34,117 nucleotides of DNA from an uncultured Prevotellaceae bacterium. Its GTDB lineage: Bacteria; Bacteroidota; Bacteroidia; Bacteroidales; Muribaculaceae. The translations under genes and the position numbers were made by a program. Below the pieces are notes generated by a model that worked only from the letters and a program-made list of their open reading frames with translations, ran no database searches and was not told where the DNA came from. Each line of letters starts with the position of its first letter. Position 1 is the first letter of the stretch. The stretch is taken from the NCBI GenBank assembly GCA_900318205.1, contig ONJS01000028.1, forward strand, positions 1-34,117. The letters are read 5' to 3'. Positions 23,898-31,615 of this stretch are shown here, piece by piece.

Positions 23898-23936
23898 TAG
23901 ATGCTATAGTTACTATAGTCACTATAGATACTATAG
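23898..23936 (+). repeat. TAGNNNCTA 9-bp array, copy 3 (leader of the major capsid gene)
   Basis: Units TAGATGCTA, TAGTTACTA, TAGTCACTA, TAGATACTA and a final TAG. It is the same as copy 2 but with the additional unit TAGTTACTA. The tail holds GAAAACTGACAACTA, and the ATG at 23980 follows. Confidence 0.85.
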
Positions 23937-23979
23937 AAAAGAAAACTGACAACTAAAAACTTTAAAACCATTTATTACC

Positions 23980-25386
23980 ATGAACACTGTTAATATTACC
24001 AAGGTATTGCGCTGGATGCGCAACCACAAGAAGCTTGTGATCTTTATCATCACCATGATTCTCATCGCTATCCTTGCCTCCTGCACGGGAGGCGACCACA
24101 GCCAAACGACACTTGCCGTGGGTATGCTCATCGGCGGCATCGAGGGCGGCAAACACGTCGTTGACGGCCCGCTCACGACCGACCTGACCAACGAAGGTTC
24201 GCCCGAACTGCTGCTCAATGAGATTGACCAGCAAATCGTGAAAATCCGCCCCATGTCCACGCCCATTGACCAGATTTCGCGTTTCGGGGGCAGCAAGCAT
24301 GCCGGCAGCATGGTCGTTGATTTCTACAGCGTTGACACTAAGCCGACTTCGACCCAGCTGATGGATGACATCGCTGCGGTCAACCACGCGAGTAACGGCG
24401 CCACGCCCACAGCACTCATCATGTGCGAGAACGACGAGATCTTTGATCCTACCGACACGATCCTCGTTCAGGGAACTCCCGGCTATGAGCCCGGCACCAA
24501 CATTGAGAGCAATCAGGACCTGATGCTCTATGTCGTGAGCCGCGACAACCACGGTGTCACCGTGATGGCCGTCAACGGCCCTACCGTCAACGGCGTGGAC
24601 AACTGCATCCCGGCTATCATGGGCGGTGCCACGCTGGTGAGGATGGGACGTGCAGCGAGCGAACTCGACGTCCAGTCGCCGCAGTTTGAGGCCTTGCCCA
24701 AGAAGAGCCGCAACCTGTGCCAGATCTTCAAGATGCAGGTGGAACAGTCCACGTTGCAGCGCCTCAGCAACAAGGAGGTGGGCTGGACGATGAGCGACCA
24801 GGAAGAGGCTGCCGTCTATGACATGCGCCTGGGTATGGAGAAGTCCTTCCTGTTCGGCTCGGCCCGCAAGGTGTGGGACAACAACAAGAAAGAGTATATC
24901 TACTTCACCGGAGGCATCTGGAAACAGGCCGGTAAGGAGTACAACCTGGAGAACGCCTCAGAGTTCACTACCGATGAGGTCGTGAGGATCATGCGCGATG
25001 CCTTCACGGGCAACAGCGGCAGCAAGCGCAAGATCCTGATTGGCGGCAGCGGACTGATCAGCCGCTTCAGCAAGCTGGACTACAACCGCATCATCACTGC
25101 CGGTCAGCACGTGAGCAAATGGGGTATCGATTTTACTGAGATCCGCTCGAAATTTGGTTGTCTGTACCTGATGCTGAGCGAGGTGTTTGACGAGGTGGGT
25201 ATGCCCGATAACGGCATCATCATCGACCCCGAGTATATCCAGAAGTATACCCACATCCCCTTCAGCACCGAGCAACTGAACCTGAAGCAGAGCGGCGTGC
25301 GCAACGTTGACGCCCTGGTGATGACCGAGGCCTCGTGCCTGGTACTGCGCTACCCCAAGGCCCACATGCGCATCACGTCACGATGA
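23980..25386 (+). CDS. SU10-like major capsid protein with N-terminal membrane/lipoprotein signal
   Basis: 468 residues. From about residue 55 the sequence is a SU10/P22-type major coat protein (PF17236-like): VVDGPLTTDLTNEGSPELLL, KIRPMSTPIDQISRFGG, AGSMVVDFYSVDTKPTST, and later GMEKSFLFGSARKVW, with a C-terminal NVDALVMTEASCLVLRYPKA. The first 48 residues are unusual for a capsid protein: a positive segment KVLRWMRNHKK, a hydrophobic run LVIFIITMILIAILA (19-33) and a lipobox-like LASC with Cys35. An internal ATG at 24124 (Met49) would give a normal cytosolic coat protein of 420 residues. No phage gene follows; a terminator and the convergent glycerate kinase gene come next. Coat identity is firm, membrane targeting is a prediction. 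Confidence 0.85.
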   Translation: MNTVNITKVLRWMRNHKKLVIFIITMILIAILASCTGGDHSQTTLAVGMLIGGIEGGKHVVDGPLTTDLTNEGSPELLLNEIDQQIVKIRPMSTPIDQISRFGGSKHAGSMVVDFYSVDTKPTSTQLMDDIAAVNHASNGATPTALIMCENDEIFDPTDTILVQGTPGYEPGTNIESNQDLMLYVVSRDNHGVTVMAVNGPTVNGVDNCIPAIMGGATLVRMGRAASELDVQSPQFEALPKKSRNLCQIFKMQVEQSTLQRLSNKEVGWTMSDQEEAAVYDMRLGMEKSFLFGSARKVWDNNKKEYIYFTGGIWKQAGKEYNLENASEFTTDEVVRIMRDAFTGNSGSKRKILIGGSGLISRFSKLDYNRIITAGQHVSKWGIDFTEIRSKFGCLYLMLSEVFDEVGMPDNGIIIDPEYIQKYTHIPFSTEQLNLKQSGVRNVDALVMTEASCLVLRYPKAHMRITSR

Positions 25387-25413
25387 AATCTTAGCTGCAG
25401 GGCAGCTAAGATT
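25387..25413 (+). terminator. Hairpin after the capsid gene
   Basis: A perfect 12-bp stem (AATCTTAGCTGC at 25387-25398 pairs with GCAGCTAAGATT at 25402-25413, loop AGG) starts right after the stop. It lacks a T run, so it may be a weak terminator or a stability element. Confidence 0.6.
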
Positions 25414-25441
25414 GATTAGAGATTAGTGATTAGAGATTAGT
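25414..25441. repeat. Four 7-bp units GATTAGA/GATTAGT
   Basis: GATTAGA, GATTAGT, GATTAGA, GATTAGT in direct tandem between two hairpins in the convergent intergenic region. Confidence 0.85.
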
Positions 25442-25448
25442 GAATGAA

Positions 25449-25492
25449 AGAGGGCAAGACTTGACGCCGTTTGCGTCATTGTCTTGCCCTCT
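25449..25492. terminator. Strong bidirectional terminator between capsid and glycerate kinase genes
   Basis: A 12-bp outer stem (AGAGGGCAAGAC at 25449-25460 against GTCTTGCCCTCT at 25481-25492) and an inner TGACGC/GCGTCA stem form a long hairpin. It begins four bases downstream of the minus-strand stop at 25497. Confidence 0.8.
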
Positions 25493-25496
25493 CGTG

Positions 25497-26606
25497 TTAT
25501 TGGTTGGCGATTATTGTCCGGACATGGTGGGCGACGCGCAGGAGGGTGCCCTCGGGGTCCATCGCCTCGGCGAGGGGGAGACCATCGCTCACGGCGACAG
25601 CGGCTGCTAGTCCGGCGGCATCGGGGTCAAAATCAGGCGCTATCGCTCCACATACGGCAGCCACAGGGATACCGCGCTCGCGTGCCATGTGGATGACACA
25701 GCCGGGACCCTTGCCCATCAGCGTCTGGGCATCGAGACGTCCTTCGCCCGTGATGACAAGATCGGCGCCCTCAAGGGCATCGGCAAGGCCGTTGCGCTCA
25801 AGGACATAAGGCGCGCCGGGCAAGAGGCGGCAATCGAGCAGGTGCATCATCAGCGCGGGAATGCCTCCAGCGGCGCCACAACCGGGCTGGCAAGCGATCT
25901 GCTCGCCCACAAGAGTCGCCACATGCATCATGCCACGCTCCAACTGCGCGACCTGCTCGGGCGAGGCCCCTTTCTGAGGTGCGAAAATACGTGCAGTGCC
26001 GCGTTCGCCGCACAACGGATTGTCCACATCGGTCAAGAGGGTGAAACGGCAATCGCGAACTGACTGAGGAATGCCCAAGGTCTCAATATGGGTGATTTTC
26101 TCCAGGCTCTCGCCACTGGGATACAGATGGCGACGGTCGGCATCAAGGAATTCGGCACCCAGGGCGCACAGGATACCCATGGCAGCATCGCAGGTCGCCG
26201 AGCCGCCCAGGCCCAGCACGATCTCGCGGCATCCACGTTCCATGGCGTCACGCATCAGCAAGCCCGTTCCCAGCGTGCTTGCCCGCATCACGTCACGGCC
26301 ATCGGGCGGCAACAGCGCCAGTCCGCTGGCAGCAGCCACCTCGATGAGGGCGGTATTGTCATCGGTCAGGAAATAGGAAGCGTTGACGGGAGCCTGCTGC
26401 AACAAGGGGCCCATCGTGGGCACGGTCACCCACTGGCCCTCGCTTTTTGCCGCCAAGACTGCCGTTGTGCCGTCGCCACCGTCGGCAACAGGGACACAGA
26501 CGGTCGTCACATCATCAAGGCCGCACAAGTCATCTTGCACGGCCTCGTTAAGCTGCTGGGACGTTACCGATCCCTTGAATTTGTCAAAAGCGAGAACTAC
26601 CTTCAT
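25497..26606 (-). CDS. Glycerate kinase (GlxK/GarK family)
   Basis: 369 residues from ATG 26606, where the family start MKVVLAFDKFKGS appears preceded by GGAG seven bases upstream; a longer frame to 26639 adds 11 non-conserved residues. Family motifs: VADGGDGTTAVL, GLGGSATCDAAMG near the middle, LTDVDNPLCGERGTARIFAP and VITGEGRLDAQTLMGKGP near the C-terminus. It phosphorylates D-glycerate to 2- or 3-phosphoglycerate with ATP in the cytosol, feeding glycolysis. It is transcribed away from the lipoprotein gene, 77 bases downstream of it, and ends at a shared terminator. Confidence 0.93.
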   Translation of the reverse strand: MKVVLAFDKFKGSVTSQQLNEAVQDDLCGLDDVTTVCVPVADGGDGTTAVLAAKSEGQWVTVPTMGPLLQQAPVNASYFLTDDNTALIEVAAASGLALLPPDGRDVMRASTLGTGLLMRDAMERGCREIVLGLGGSATCDAAMGILCALGAEFLDADRRHLYPSGESLEKITHIETLGIPQSVRDCRFTLLTDVDNPLCGERGTARIFAPQKGASPEQVAQLERGMMHVATLVGEQIACQPGCGAAGGIPALMMHLLDCRLLPGAPYVLERNGLADALEGADLVITGEGRLDAQTLMGKGPGCVIHMARERGIPVAAVCGAIAPDFDPDAAGLAAAVAVSDGLPLAEAMDPEGTLLRVAHHVRTIIANQ

Positions 26607-26683
26607 CTTGCTCCAGATGGCGACCGTGACGGGAGTCACGGCACAGGTTAACGCTGACTGAGGGTGTTGCCCTTCTTACTCAT

Positions 26684-27571
26684 TTAATCCACCTTGACTA
26701 CCAGGAAATTGGTCTTTTCCCAGAAACGGTTGGCATTGGTGATGTGCAACGTCTTGGTACCGTCACGATCCACGATCTCGTAGGAATCCTTCGGGTGGTT
26801 GGTCATCAACTCAGCCTTCTTGCTGTGCAAGGGGATGTCGTTGAGGGTGCGGCGGTCGGCCTTGGTGAAATAGGACATCTCAAAATCGCCCTCCAGAATC
26901 TTGGTCTTGCGCAGGAAACCCGTCTCGATGATCTTGTGGTTCTTGAGCTCCTTCTTTGAGCCGATGACGTAGTAGCAAATGTTCAGGTTGTTCACCTCGT
27001 TGGTGAGCTGCTTGGATTCCTCCTGAGCGGCTTCCTTCTCCTTGGTGACGGTCTTGTTGACGGTGTTCAGCGAGTCCACACTCTGGTTGAGGCTCTTGAT
27101 CTGGATATGGGCAGCCTCGAGTTGCTCGGTCAAGCTGTTGATGCTCTTCTGCTGCTCTTCAAGTTGCTGCTTGAGTCCAGCGATGGTCTTTTCCATCTTG
27201 GAATTGTAGTTGGTGGACTGCTTCAAGCGTTTCTCCAGATCACTGAGGCGCTGTTTCTGCTTGGTGATGGACTGCTGGATGAGTACGATATCGTCACGCA
27301 ACTGTTTCTTGCGGTCGGGGGTCTCATTGTGCAGATTCTTCACCGATACGATATCCTGCAACTCCTTGATCTGTTCCATTCCTGAAGCGATATCGGTCAT
27401 GAGCTCCATGAGGCTGTCACGCTCGGCGTTGGCAGTATTGATAGAGTCCTGTAGCGCGGCATTGATGGAATCCTGTCGCATCGCTTCCTGCTCCAATTGG
27501 TTGGCGCGTTTACAGGCAGGCATTAAAGCCAGCCCGATCATCAACCAAACGAAAAAAGAAATCTTTCTCAT
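26684..27571 (-). CDS. Coiled-coil lipoprotein, Cbp1 (collagen-binding adhesin)-like
   Basis: 295 residues. A lipoprotein signal (MRKISFFVWLMIGLALMPAC, Cys20) is followed by a long coiled coil from about residue 25 to 195 (heptads such as EKTIAGLKQQLEEQQKSINS). A small C-terminal globular domain of about 95 residues follows (NICYYVIGSKKELKNHKII, ILEGDFEMSYFTKADRR, TLHITNANRFWEK). This layout is that of Bacteroidales proteins related to Bacteroides fragilis Cbp1, reported as a collagen-binding adhesin. Collagen binding of this homologue is not shown by sequence. Its downstream neighbour is glycerate kinase and its upstream neighbour rsmI, neither functionally related. Confidence 0.75.
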   Translation of the reverse strand: MRKISFFVWLMIGLALMPACKRANQLEQEAMRQDSINAALQDSINTANAERDSLMELMTDIASGMEQIKELQDIVSVKNLHNETPDRKKQLRDDIVLIQQSITKQKQRLSDLEKRLKQSTNYNSKMEKTIAGLKQQLEEQQKSINSLTEQLEAAHIQIKSLNQSVDSLNTVNKTVTKEKEAAQEESKQLTNEVNNLNICYYVIGSKKELKNHKIIETGFLRKTKILEGDFEMSYFTKADRRTLNDIPLHSKKAELMTNHPKDSYEIVDRDGTKTLHITNANRFWEKTNFLVVKVD

Positions 27572-27634
27572 ACCTATACAGATTTGTTTTATTGTCTATT
27601 TATGACTATTAAGTGCTTATCTTCAATTTCATTA

Positions 27635-28369
27635 TTATACCCGCGCTTTCTTGCCCTTGAAGGCGGCATACTTGTCCACCTTGACCGTCTCGACCGGTGG
27701 GCAGCCGGCGACGACGATGACAATCTCGCCACGCGGCTCATTGGCGGTAAAGTATTCGACCAGTTCGCCCAGGGTGCCGTTGTGCGTCGTGTTGTGCAAC
27801 TTGCTAATCTCGCGCACCACACTCGCCTCGCGGTCCGGACCGAAGGCCTCGGCAAACTGCTGCAGGGTCTTCAACAGGCGCAACGGCGACTCATAGAAGA
27901 CCATTGTCAAGGGCTGCTGCTTGAGTTCCTCCAGACGGGTGGAACGGCCTTTCTTCTGTGGCAGGAAGCCCTCAAAGACAAAGCGGTCGCACGGCAGGCC
28001 CGAGTTGACCAGTGCAGGCACAAAAGCCGTTGCTCCCGGCAAAGTCTCGACCTCAACGCCCCGACGGCGGCACTCCCGCGACAGCAGGAAACCAGGGTCG
28101 CTGATGCCCGGTGTGCCCGCATCGCTGATGAGCGCCATCACAGCACCCCCCAGCAACTGTTCCACCACAGCGGCAACAGCCTCGTGCTCGTTGAACTTGT
28201 GGTGGCTGCGCATGGGCGTGGCGACGCCAAAGTGCTTGAGCAGGACGCCGCTCGTGCGGGTATCCTCGGCAAGGATGGTATCCACTTGCTTGAGCACCTC
28301 GACAGCGCGGGGTGTCATGTCGCCAAGGTTACCGACGGGAGTGGGCACTATGTAGAGTTTACCTGCCAT
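27635..28369 (-). CDS. rsmI: 16S rRNA (cytidine-1402 2'-O)-methyltransferase RsmI
   Basis: 244 residues. The tetrapyrrole-methylase-type fold has the start LYIVPTPVGNLGDMT (PTPVGNL at 9-15), ILAEDTRTS at 32-40, and SDAGTPGISDPG at 82-93 where SAM binds. ATAFVPALVNSG and FEGFLPQKKGR follow. All are hallmarks of RsmI, which methylates the ribose of C1402 in 16S rRNA in the decoding centre. Length is slightly shorter than the usual ~280, because the C-terminal tail is short (TVKVDKYAAFKGKKARV). It lies 21 bases downstream of the acidic repeat protein gene and may share a transcript with it. Confidence 0.95.
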   Translation of the reverse strand: MAGKLYIVPTPVGNLGDMTPRAVEVLKQVDTILAEDTRTSGVLLKHFGVATPMRSHHKFNEHEAVAAVVEQLLGGAVMALISDAGTPGISDPGFLLSRECRRRGVEVETLPGATAFVPALVNSGLPCDRFVFEGFLPQKKGRSTRLEELKQQPLTMVFYESPLRLLKTLQQFAEAFGPDREASVVREISKLHNTTHNGTLGELVEYFTANEPRGEIVIVVAGCPPVETVKVDKYAAFKGKKARV

Positions 28370-28390
28370 CCTGGACTAAAAGCGAAAAAA

Positions 28391-29494
28391 TCACTTCTGG
28401 AAATGGTTGCGGACAATGGCCATGAATTCCTTCACGCTCTCGTTGTCACGGTCCCAGTGCAACTGGCTAAAGAAATACAGCTCGGCGTTGCCATAACTGT
28501 TCATCATCTCGATGTGCTCGATAGCGGTATTCATCGCGCTAGCGCTGCCGGCGAACAGTTCGCGCTGGAAACGGAAGCGGTCATTGACCGAGAACGCCTT
28601 GCGGATGTCCTTAGACATCGACCGCTGCAATTTCTCGTCAACACGCATGGGGCCGACAGGTGTCTCGTCCACCTCGGGGAACTCGGTGGGAAGGGGCGGC
28701 ATCGGCATCTCGTCCTCGGGCTCGGGCACGCTGTCATCCTCGGCCTCAATAAATTCAACGGTAATATCAGGTTCATCCTCAGCCTCGGGGACAATCGCGG
28801 GATCGGGATCGGGAACGGGTTCATCGTTCTCGTCAGGATGGCGGAATACGGGAGGCATCGGGATTGAAGGTGCGGCAGGGGGAACGGGGGCTGCAGCGGG
28901 CTTTTCCTCAACGGGAGTTTCCTCGACTGGCTGCTCCTCGGCGGGCTGTTCCTCAACAGGAGTTTCCTCGACAGGCTGCTCCTCGACGGGCTGTTCCTCG
29001 ACGGGCTGCTCCTCGACGGGCTGTTCCTGTGCAGTTTCTTCGGCGACGGGTTCATCATCAGGAGCCTCGATAAACTCTACGGTGATGTCATCATCGGGCT
29101 CACGGTCCTCGACGGGCACCTTGGGCTCCTCGTTTTCCTCGTGTTCGGGCTCGGAGTAATCCAGGGCGAACACCTCTTTAAATTCCTCGCCGTTATCGTG
29201 CTGCCAGGTCTCGTCGGCATCATAATCATCTTCAGGAAGATGCTCGGCGGGTTCGGCGGGCTCAGCGTTCTCGGTGGGCTCGGCGGACTCAGCGGCAACA
29301 GGAGGCACAGGCGGTGCAGCAGGTTCGTCAGACGGGAGCGCCACGCCACACATCTGGGCCAGTTCACGCACCTTGCGCTGGATTTTGTTAGTGATAATAT
29401 CAGGGGTATTCTCCTCACCCAAACGGCGGGTGACGAGCATCAAACCCTCTATCTCATATACATGAGACAGCATTTTTTCTATTGACATATCCAT
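28391..29494 (-). CDS. Acidic repeat-containing hypothetical protein
   Basis: 367 residues, no signal peptide. The N-terminal ~50 residues (SIEKMLSHVYEIEGLMLVTR, NKIQRKVRELAQM) look like a helical domain. The middle is low complexity, acidic and Pro/Glu/Val-rich, with pentapeptide repeats EEQPV/EETPV (around residues 155-200) and the motif DITVEFIEA occurring twice. The C-terminal ~80 residues (KDIRKAFSVNDRFRFQRELF, HIEMMNSYGNAELYFFSQLH, FMAIVRNHF) form a conserved domain that I associate with unannotated Bacteroidales proteins often found near rsmI-type genes. No function is known to me. Two folded ends joined by a flexible linker suggest a tethering or scaffold role. Confidence 0.7.
   Translation of the reverse strand: MDMSIEKMLSHVYEIEGLMLVTRRLGEENTPDIITNKIQRKVRELAQMCGVALPSDEPAAPPVPPVAAESAEPTENAEPAEPAEHLPEDDYDADETWQHDNGEEFKEVFALDYSEPEHEENEEPKVPVEDREPDDDITVEFIEAPDDEPVAEETAQEQPVEEQPVEEQPVEEQPVEETPVEEQPAEEQPVEETPVEEKPAAAPVPPAAPSIPMPPVFRHPDENDEPVPDPDPAIVPEAEDEPDITVEFIEAEDDSVPEPEDEMPMPPLPTEFPEVDETPVGPMRVDEKLQRSMSKDIRKAFSVNDRFRFQRELFAGSASAMNTAIEHIEMMNSYGNAELYFFSQLHWDRDNESVKEFMAIVRNHFQK
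28909..29035. repeat. 15-bp minisatellite within the acidic protein gene
   Basis: Near-identical units of the type CTGCTCCTCGACGGG and CTGTTCCTCGACGGG run in tandem, encoding PVEEQ/PVEET pentapeptides. Unit length is a multiple of three, so copy-number change would keep the frame. Confidence 0.8.
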
Positions 29495-29587
29495 AATCGT
29501 CTATACTATAGTTGCTTAGCGACTACGCGCCAAGGATTTGCTTTACATTCAAGGGTGCAAGTTTACTAACTTTTTTTCAATCACCAA

Positions 29588-31024
29588 CTATTTTCCCTCA
29601 AAAAGATTGCAAAGGAAGGTGCCAATCTGCTCCTTCACGCTTGACTGGGAACAGGTGAAATTGTTGACCAGCACGGCAAAGACATAACGGGGTTTGTCGG
29701 CAGGATAGTAGCCCACAAAGCAGCGCACGTGGCGCATACTGCCCGACTTGAGCACGATGCGGCTGCTCAGGGGATTGCTCTCCAGGGTCTTGCCCACACG
29801 GTCGGAGGCCGTGGGCATGAGGTCGCACAAACGCACACCGTCAAAGCGGCGATGAGCCATCATCGAGAGCATATCGCCAAAGAAGTTGACCGACGCCTTG
29901 TTGGCACGCGCCAGTCCGCTGCCGTCACGCATGAACAGCGGCTCGGTGTCAACGCCCTGCAGGTCGAGCCAGCGCTTGACAGCCTCCACACCGATGACGT
30001 CCAGGTCGGAGGGCATGAACGGCAGCCCCTTCGTCTCATAGTCGCGGGCACCGATGGCACGCAGCAAGGCGTGGGCAAACATATTGTCGCTGCGGTCCAG
30101 CAGCGAGGTGATGATCTCGGTCAGTTCGGGAGACTTGTGCACCACGAGCAGGGACGGCTCGGCCTTGGGCTCGGCAGGAGCCTCGGTGACGGCAAGCAGT
30201 TCAAAGCCCCTGGAGCGCAACGCGCGTTGCAAGCTGTCGGCCAGCATGGGGGCAGGCGTGGGGTTGGCGTAGGTGTTGCGGTAACTCTTGGCTGTCGTCT
30301 CGCCGGTGAGCACCAGTGCGGGCACGCTATAGTCCATATAGGGGGTGATGGCATTGCGGCCACGGCTGGCACGGCATCGGCTGATGACCTTCAAGCCCGG
30401 AACTTCAGGCGAGAACGAAGAACGCGACACGCGTCCCCTGCCGTCGAAGGAATAGGACACGGTCACCAGATTGTCATGGAAATTCAAGGCATGGACAGCG
30501 GCGCCATAGTCGTATGCCAGGTCGCCCACATCCCAATCCTCGTCATAGTAAGGATACCCGTAATAGGTATCGTCGCAGATGATTTCGCCCTCTATCCTAT
30601 TGACCCCGAGGGCCTGTAATGCAGCGATGACTTCATCGACGATATTGGCCTGGCAAGGCAAGAACACCGATCCCAGCGTGGGGTCTCCCATGCCCTTGAC
30701 GATGATATCGCCATAGAGGCAGCCACCACGTATCTCGCCGTCGAGATAGACAGGCGTCTCGAAGCGGAAGTGCGGTCCCAGCAGCCCCAGGGCAGCCGAG
30801 GAGACGACCGTCTTCATCGTCGATGCGGTGATATTGGCCTGTTCAGGACGATAGCTGGCAATGGACTTGGCAGAGTCCAGGTCGATGACCTGCACACCCA
30901 CCGAGGCATAGCGCAGGGAACTGTGAGACACAAATTTATTGACCGCTTCCTGCGGGGTGTAGGATGCCAGCAACGGCAATGCGGCGGCAAGGATTGCTAT
31001 AACAGATAATGTGATACGTTTCAT
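29588..31024 (-). CDS. dacB: D-alanyl-D-alanine carboxypeptidase/endopeptidase (PBP4, peptidase S13)
   Basis: 478 residues with a signal peptide (MKRITLSVIAILAAALPLLA). The three active-site motifs of class C penicillin-binding proteins are present: SxxK as Ser68-Thr-Met-Lys71 in TASTMKT, SxN as Ser312-Asp-Asn314 in DRSDNMFAHAL, and KTG as Lys426-Ser-Gly in LKSGSMRHV. S13 members also have the DGSGLAR segment, found here before the third motif. The enzyme trims the D-Ala end and cleaves peptidoglycan cross-links in the periplasm. Its start overlaps the stop of the HEXXH gene by four bases (ATGA), which suggests translational coupling. Confidence 0.93.
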   Translation of the reverse strand: MKRITLSVIAILAAALPLLASYTPQEAVNKFVSHSSLRYASVGVQVIDLDSAKSIASYRPEQANITASTMKTVVSSAALGLLGPHFRFETPVYLDGEIRGGCLYGDIIVKGMGDPTLGSVFLPCQANIVDEVIAALQALGVNRIEGEIICDDTYYGYPYYDEDWDVGDLAYDYGAAVHALNFHDNLVTVSYSFDGRGRVSRSSFSPEVPGLKVISRCRASRGRNAITPYMDYSVPALVLTGETTAKSYRNTYANPTPAPMLADSLQRALRSRGFELLAVTEAPAEPKAEPSLLVVHKSPELTEIITSLLDRSDNMFAHALLRAIGARDYETKGLPFMPSDLDVIGVEAVKRWLDLQGVDTEPLFMRDGSGLARANKASVNFFGDMLSMMAHRRFDGVRLCDLMPTASDRVGKTLESNPLSSRIVLKSGSMRHVRCFVGYYPADKPRYVFAVLVNNFTCSQSSVKEQIGTFLCNLFEGK

Positions 31025-31383
31025 CGGTTGATGGTTTTACGGTGTTGGTAATGATGATGGGGACGGCGTTTCATGTAATGACGCCACGCGTAGTGGGGAC
31101 GCGTCTCCAGATAGTGCAGATTGCGCTGGTTGGCATAGGCCTCACGCTCAAACGAGATATTGCGGTAGGCATTGCCGCGCATCGGCAAGCGCAGCAGCCA
31201 TTCCATCAGATAGGCAAGGTAGAAGAACACAAAGAGCATCTCGCGCTGCTGCGCCGAGTGAATGCGCTCATGGTTCATCATCTCATGGCTCAGATAGACT
31301 CCCGGGTGCACAAACAGTACACCCAGCAGGTTGATAGCCGTGAATCCCTTGAATGGTAATATGGTTGTCCGCACAATCTTCAC
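31021..31383 (-). CDS. Small membrane-associated HEXXH protein (putative zinc metallopeptidase)
   Basis: 120 residues. The sequence has HERIH at 38-42 within NHERIHSAQQREM, fitting HEXXH zinc binding. A hydrophobic helix follows (FVFFYLAYLMEWLL, 51-64), then a conserved FEREAYANQ (residues 79-85) whose Glu could be the third ligand. The C-terminal tail is basic and histidine-rich (MKRRPHHHYQHRKT). I know it only as an uncharacterised Bacteroidales protein. Overlap of its TGA with the dacB ATG suggests co-translation and a cell-wall link. The -7 box ends six bases upstream of the start, so the message may be nearly leaderless. Confidence 0.7.
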   Translation of the reverse strand: MKIVRTTILPFKGFTAINLLGVLFVHPGVYLSHEMMNHERIHSAQQREMLFVFFYLAYLMEWLLRLPMRGNAYRNISFEREAYANQRNLHYLETRPHYAWRHYMKRRPHHHYQHRKTINR

Positions 31384-31388
31384 GGCGA

Positions 31389-31396
31389 CAAAGATA
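31389..31396 (-). promoter_or_regulatory. Bacteroidetes -7 box (TATCTTTG) for the HEXXH-dacB pair
   Basis: On the minus strand TATCTTTG ends at 31389 and the start codon begins at 31383. Transcription would begin at or within a few bases of the ATG. No standard -33 element is visible. Confidence 0.5.
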
Positions 31397-31540
31397 CAAC
31401 ATTTTTTCTTAATTCAGCATCTGCCCCACCCCAGCCGGGACAAGATAGCATTTCTACGGGCCACAGAGCGCCATCACCATGCCCGTCAATGACATTTTCA
31501 CTAAAAAACGTGTTTGTAACAATAATTTATTGCCGTTTTT

Positions 31541-31571
31541 ATTGCCAACCGAACAAATTTAAGTACTTTTG
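31541..31571 (+). promoter_or_regulatory. Bacteroidetes promoter (ATTG-N19-TACTTTTG)
   Basis: ATTG at 31541-31544, a 19-base spacer and TACTTTTG at 31564-31571 resemble both consensus boxes. The ATG of the next gene follows at 31616. Confidence 0.65.
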
Positions 31572-31615
31572 CCGCAAGAGATGATAATTTCAACCCTAAA
31601 AAAGAACACAACACT

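Noticed and set aside
20602-23936. Regular 9-bp arrays as possible CRISPR repeats
   Set aside because: Units are far too short, there are no unique 30-base spacers and no cas genes.
26607-26639. N-terminal extension of glycerate kinase
   Set aside because: The conserved start MKVVLAFDKFKGS at 26606 has a GGAG just upstream; the extra 11 residues are not family-like.
27584-28867. 427-codon plus-strand frame opposite rsmI
   Set aside because: RsmI motifs on the minus strand are decisive; the plus frame shows no family pattern.
28512-29159. Ser/Gly-rich plus-strand frame over the minisatellite
   Set aside because: Repetitive antisense product of the 15-bp units; the minus frame has conserved ends.
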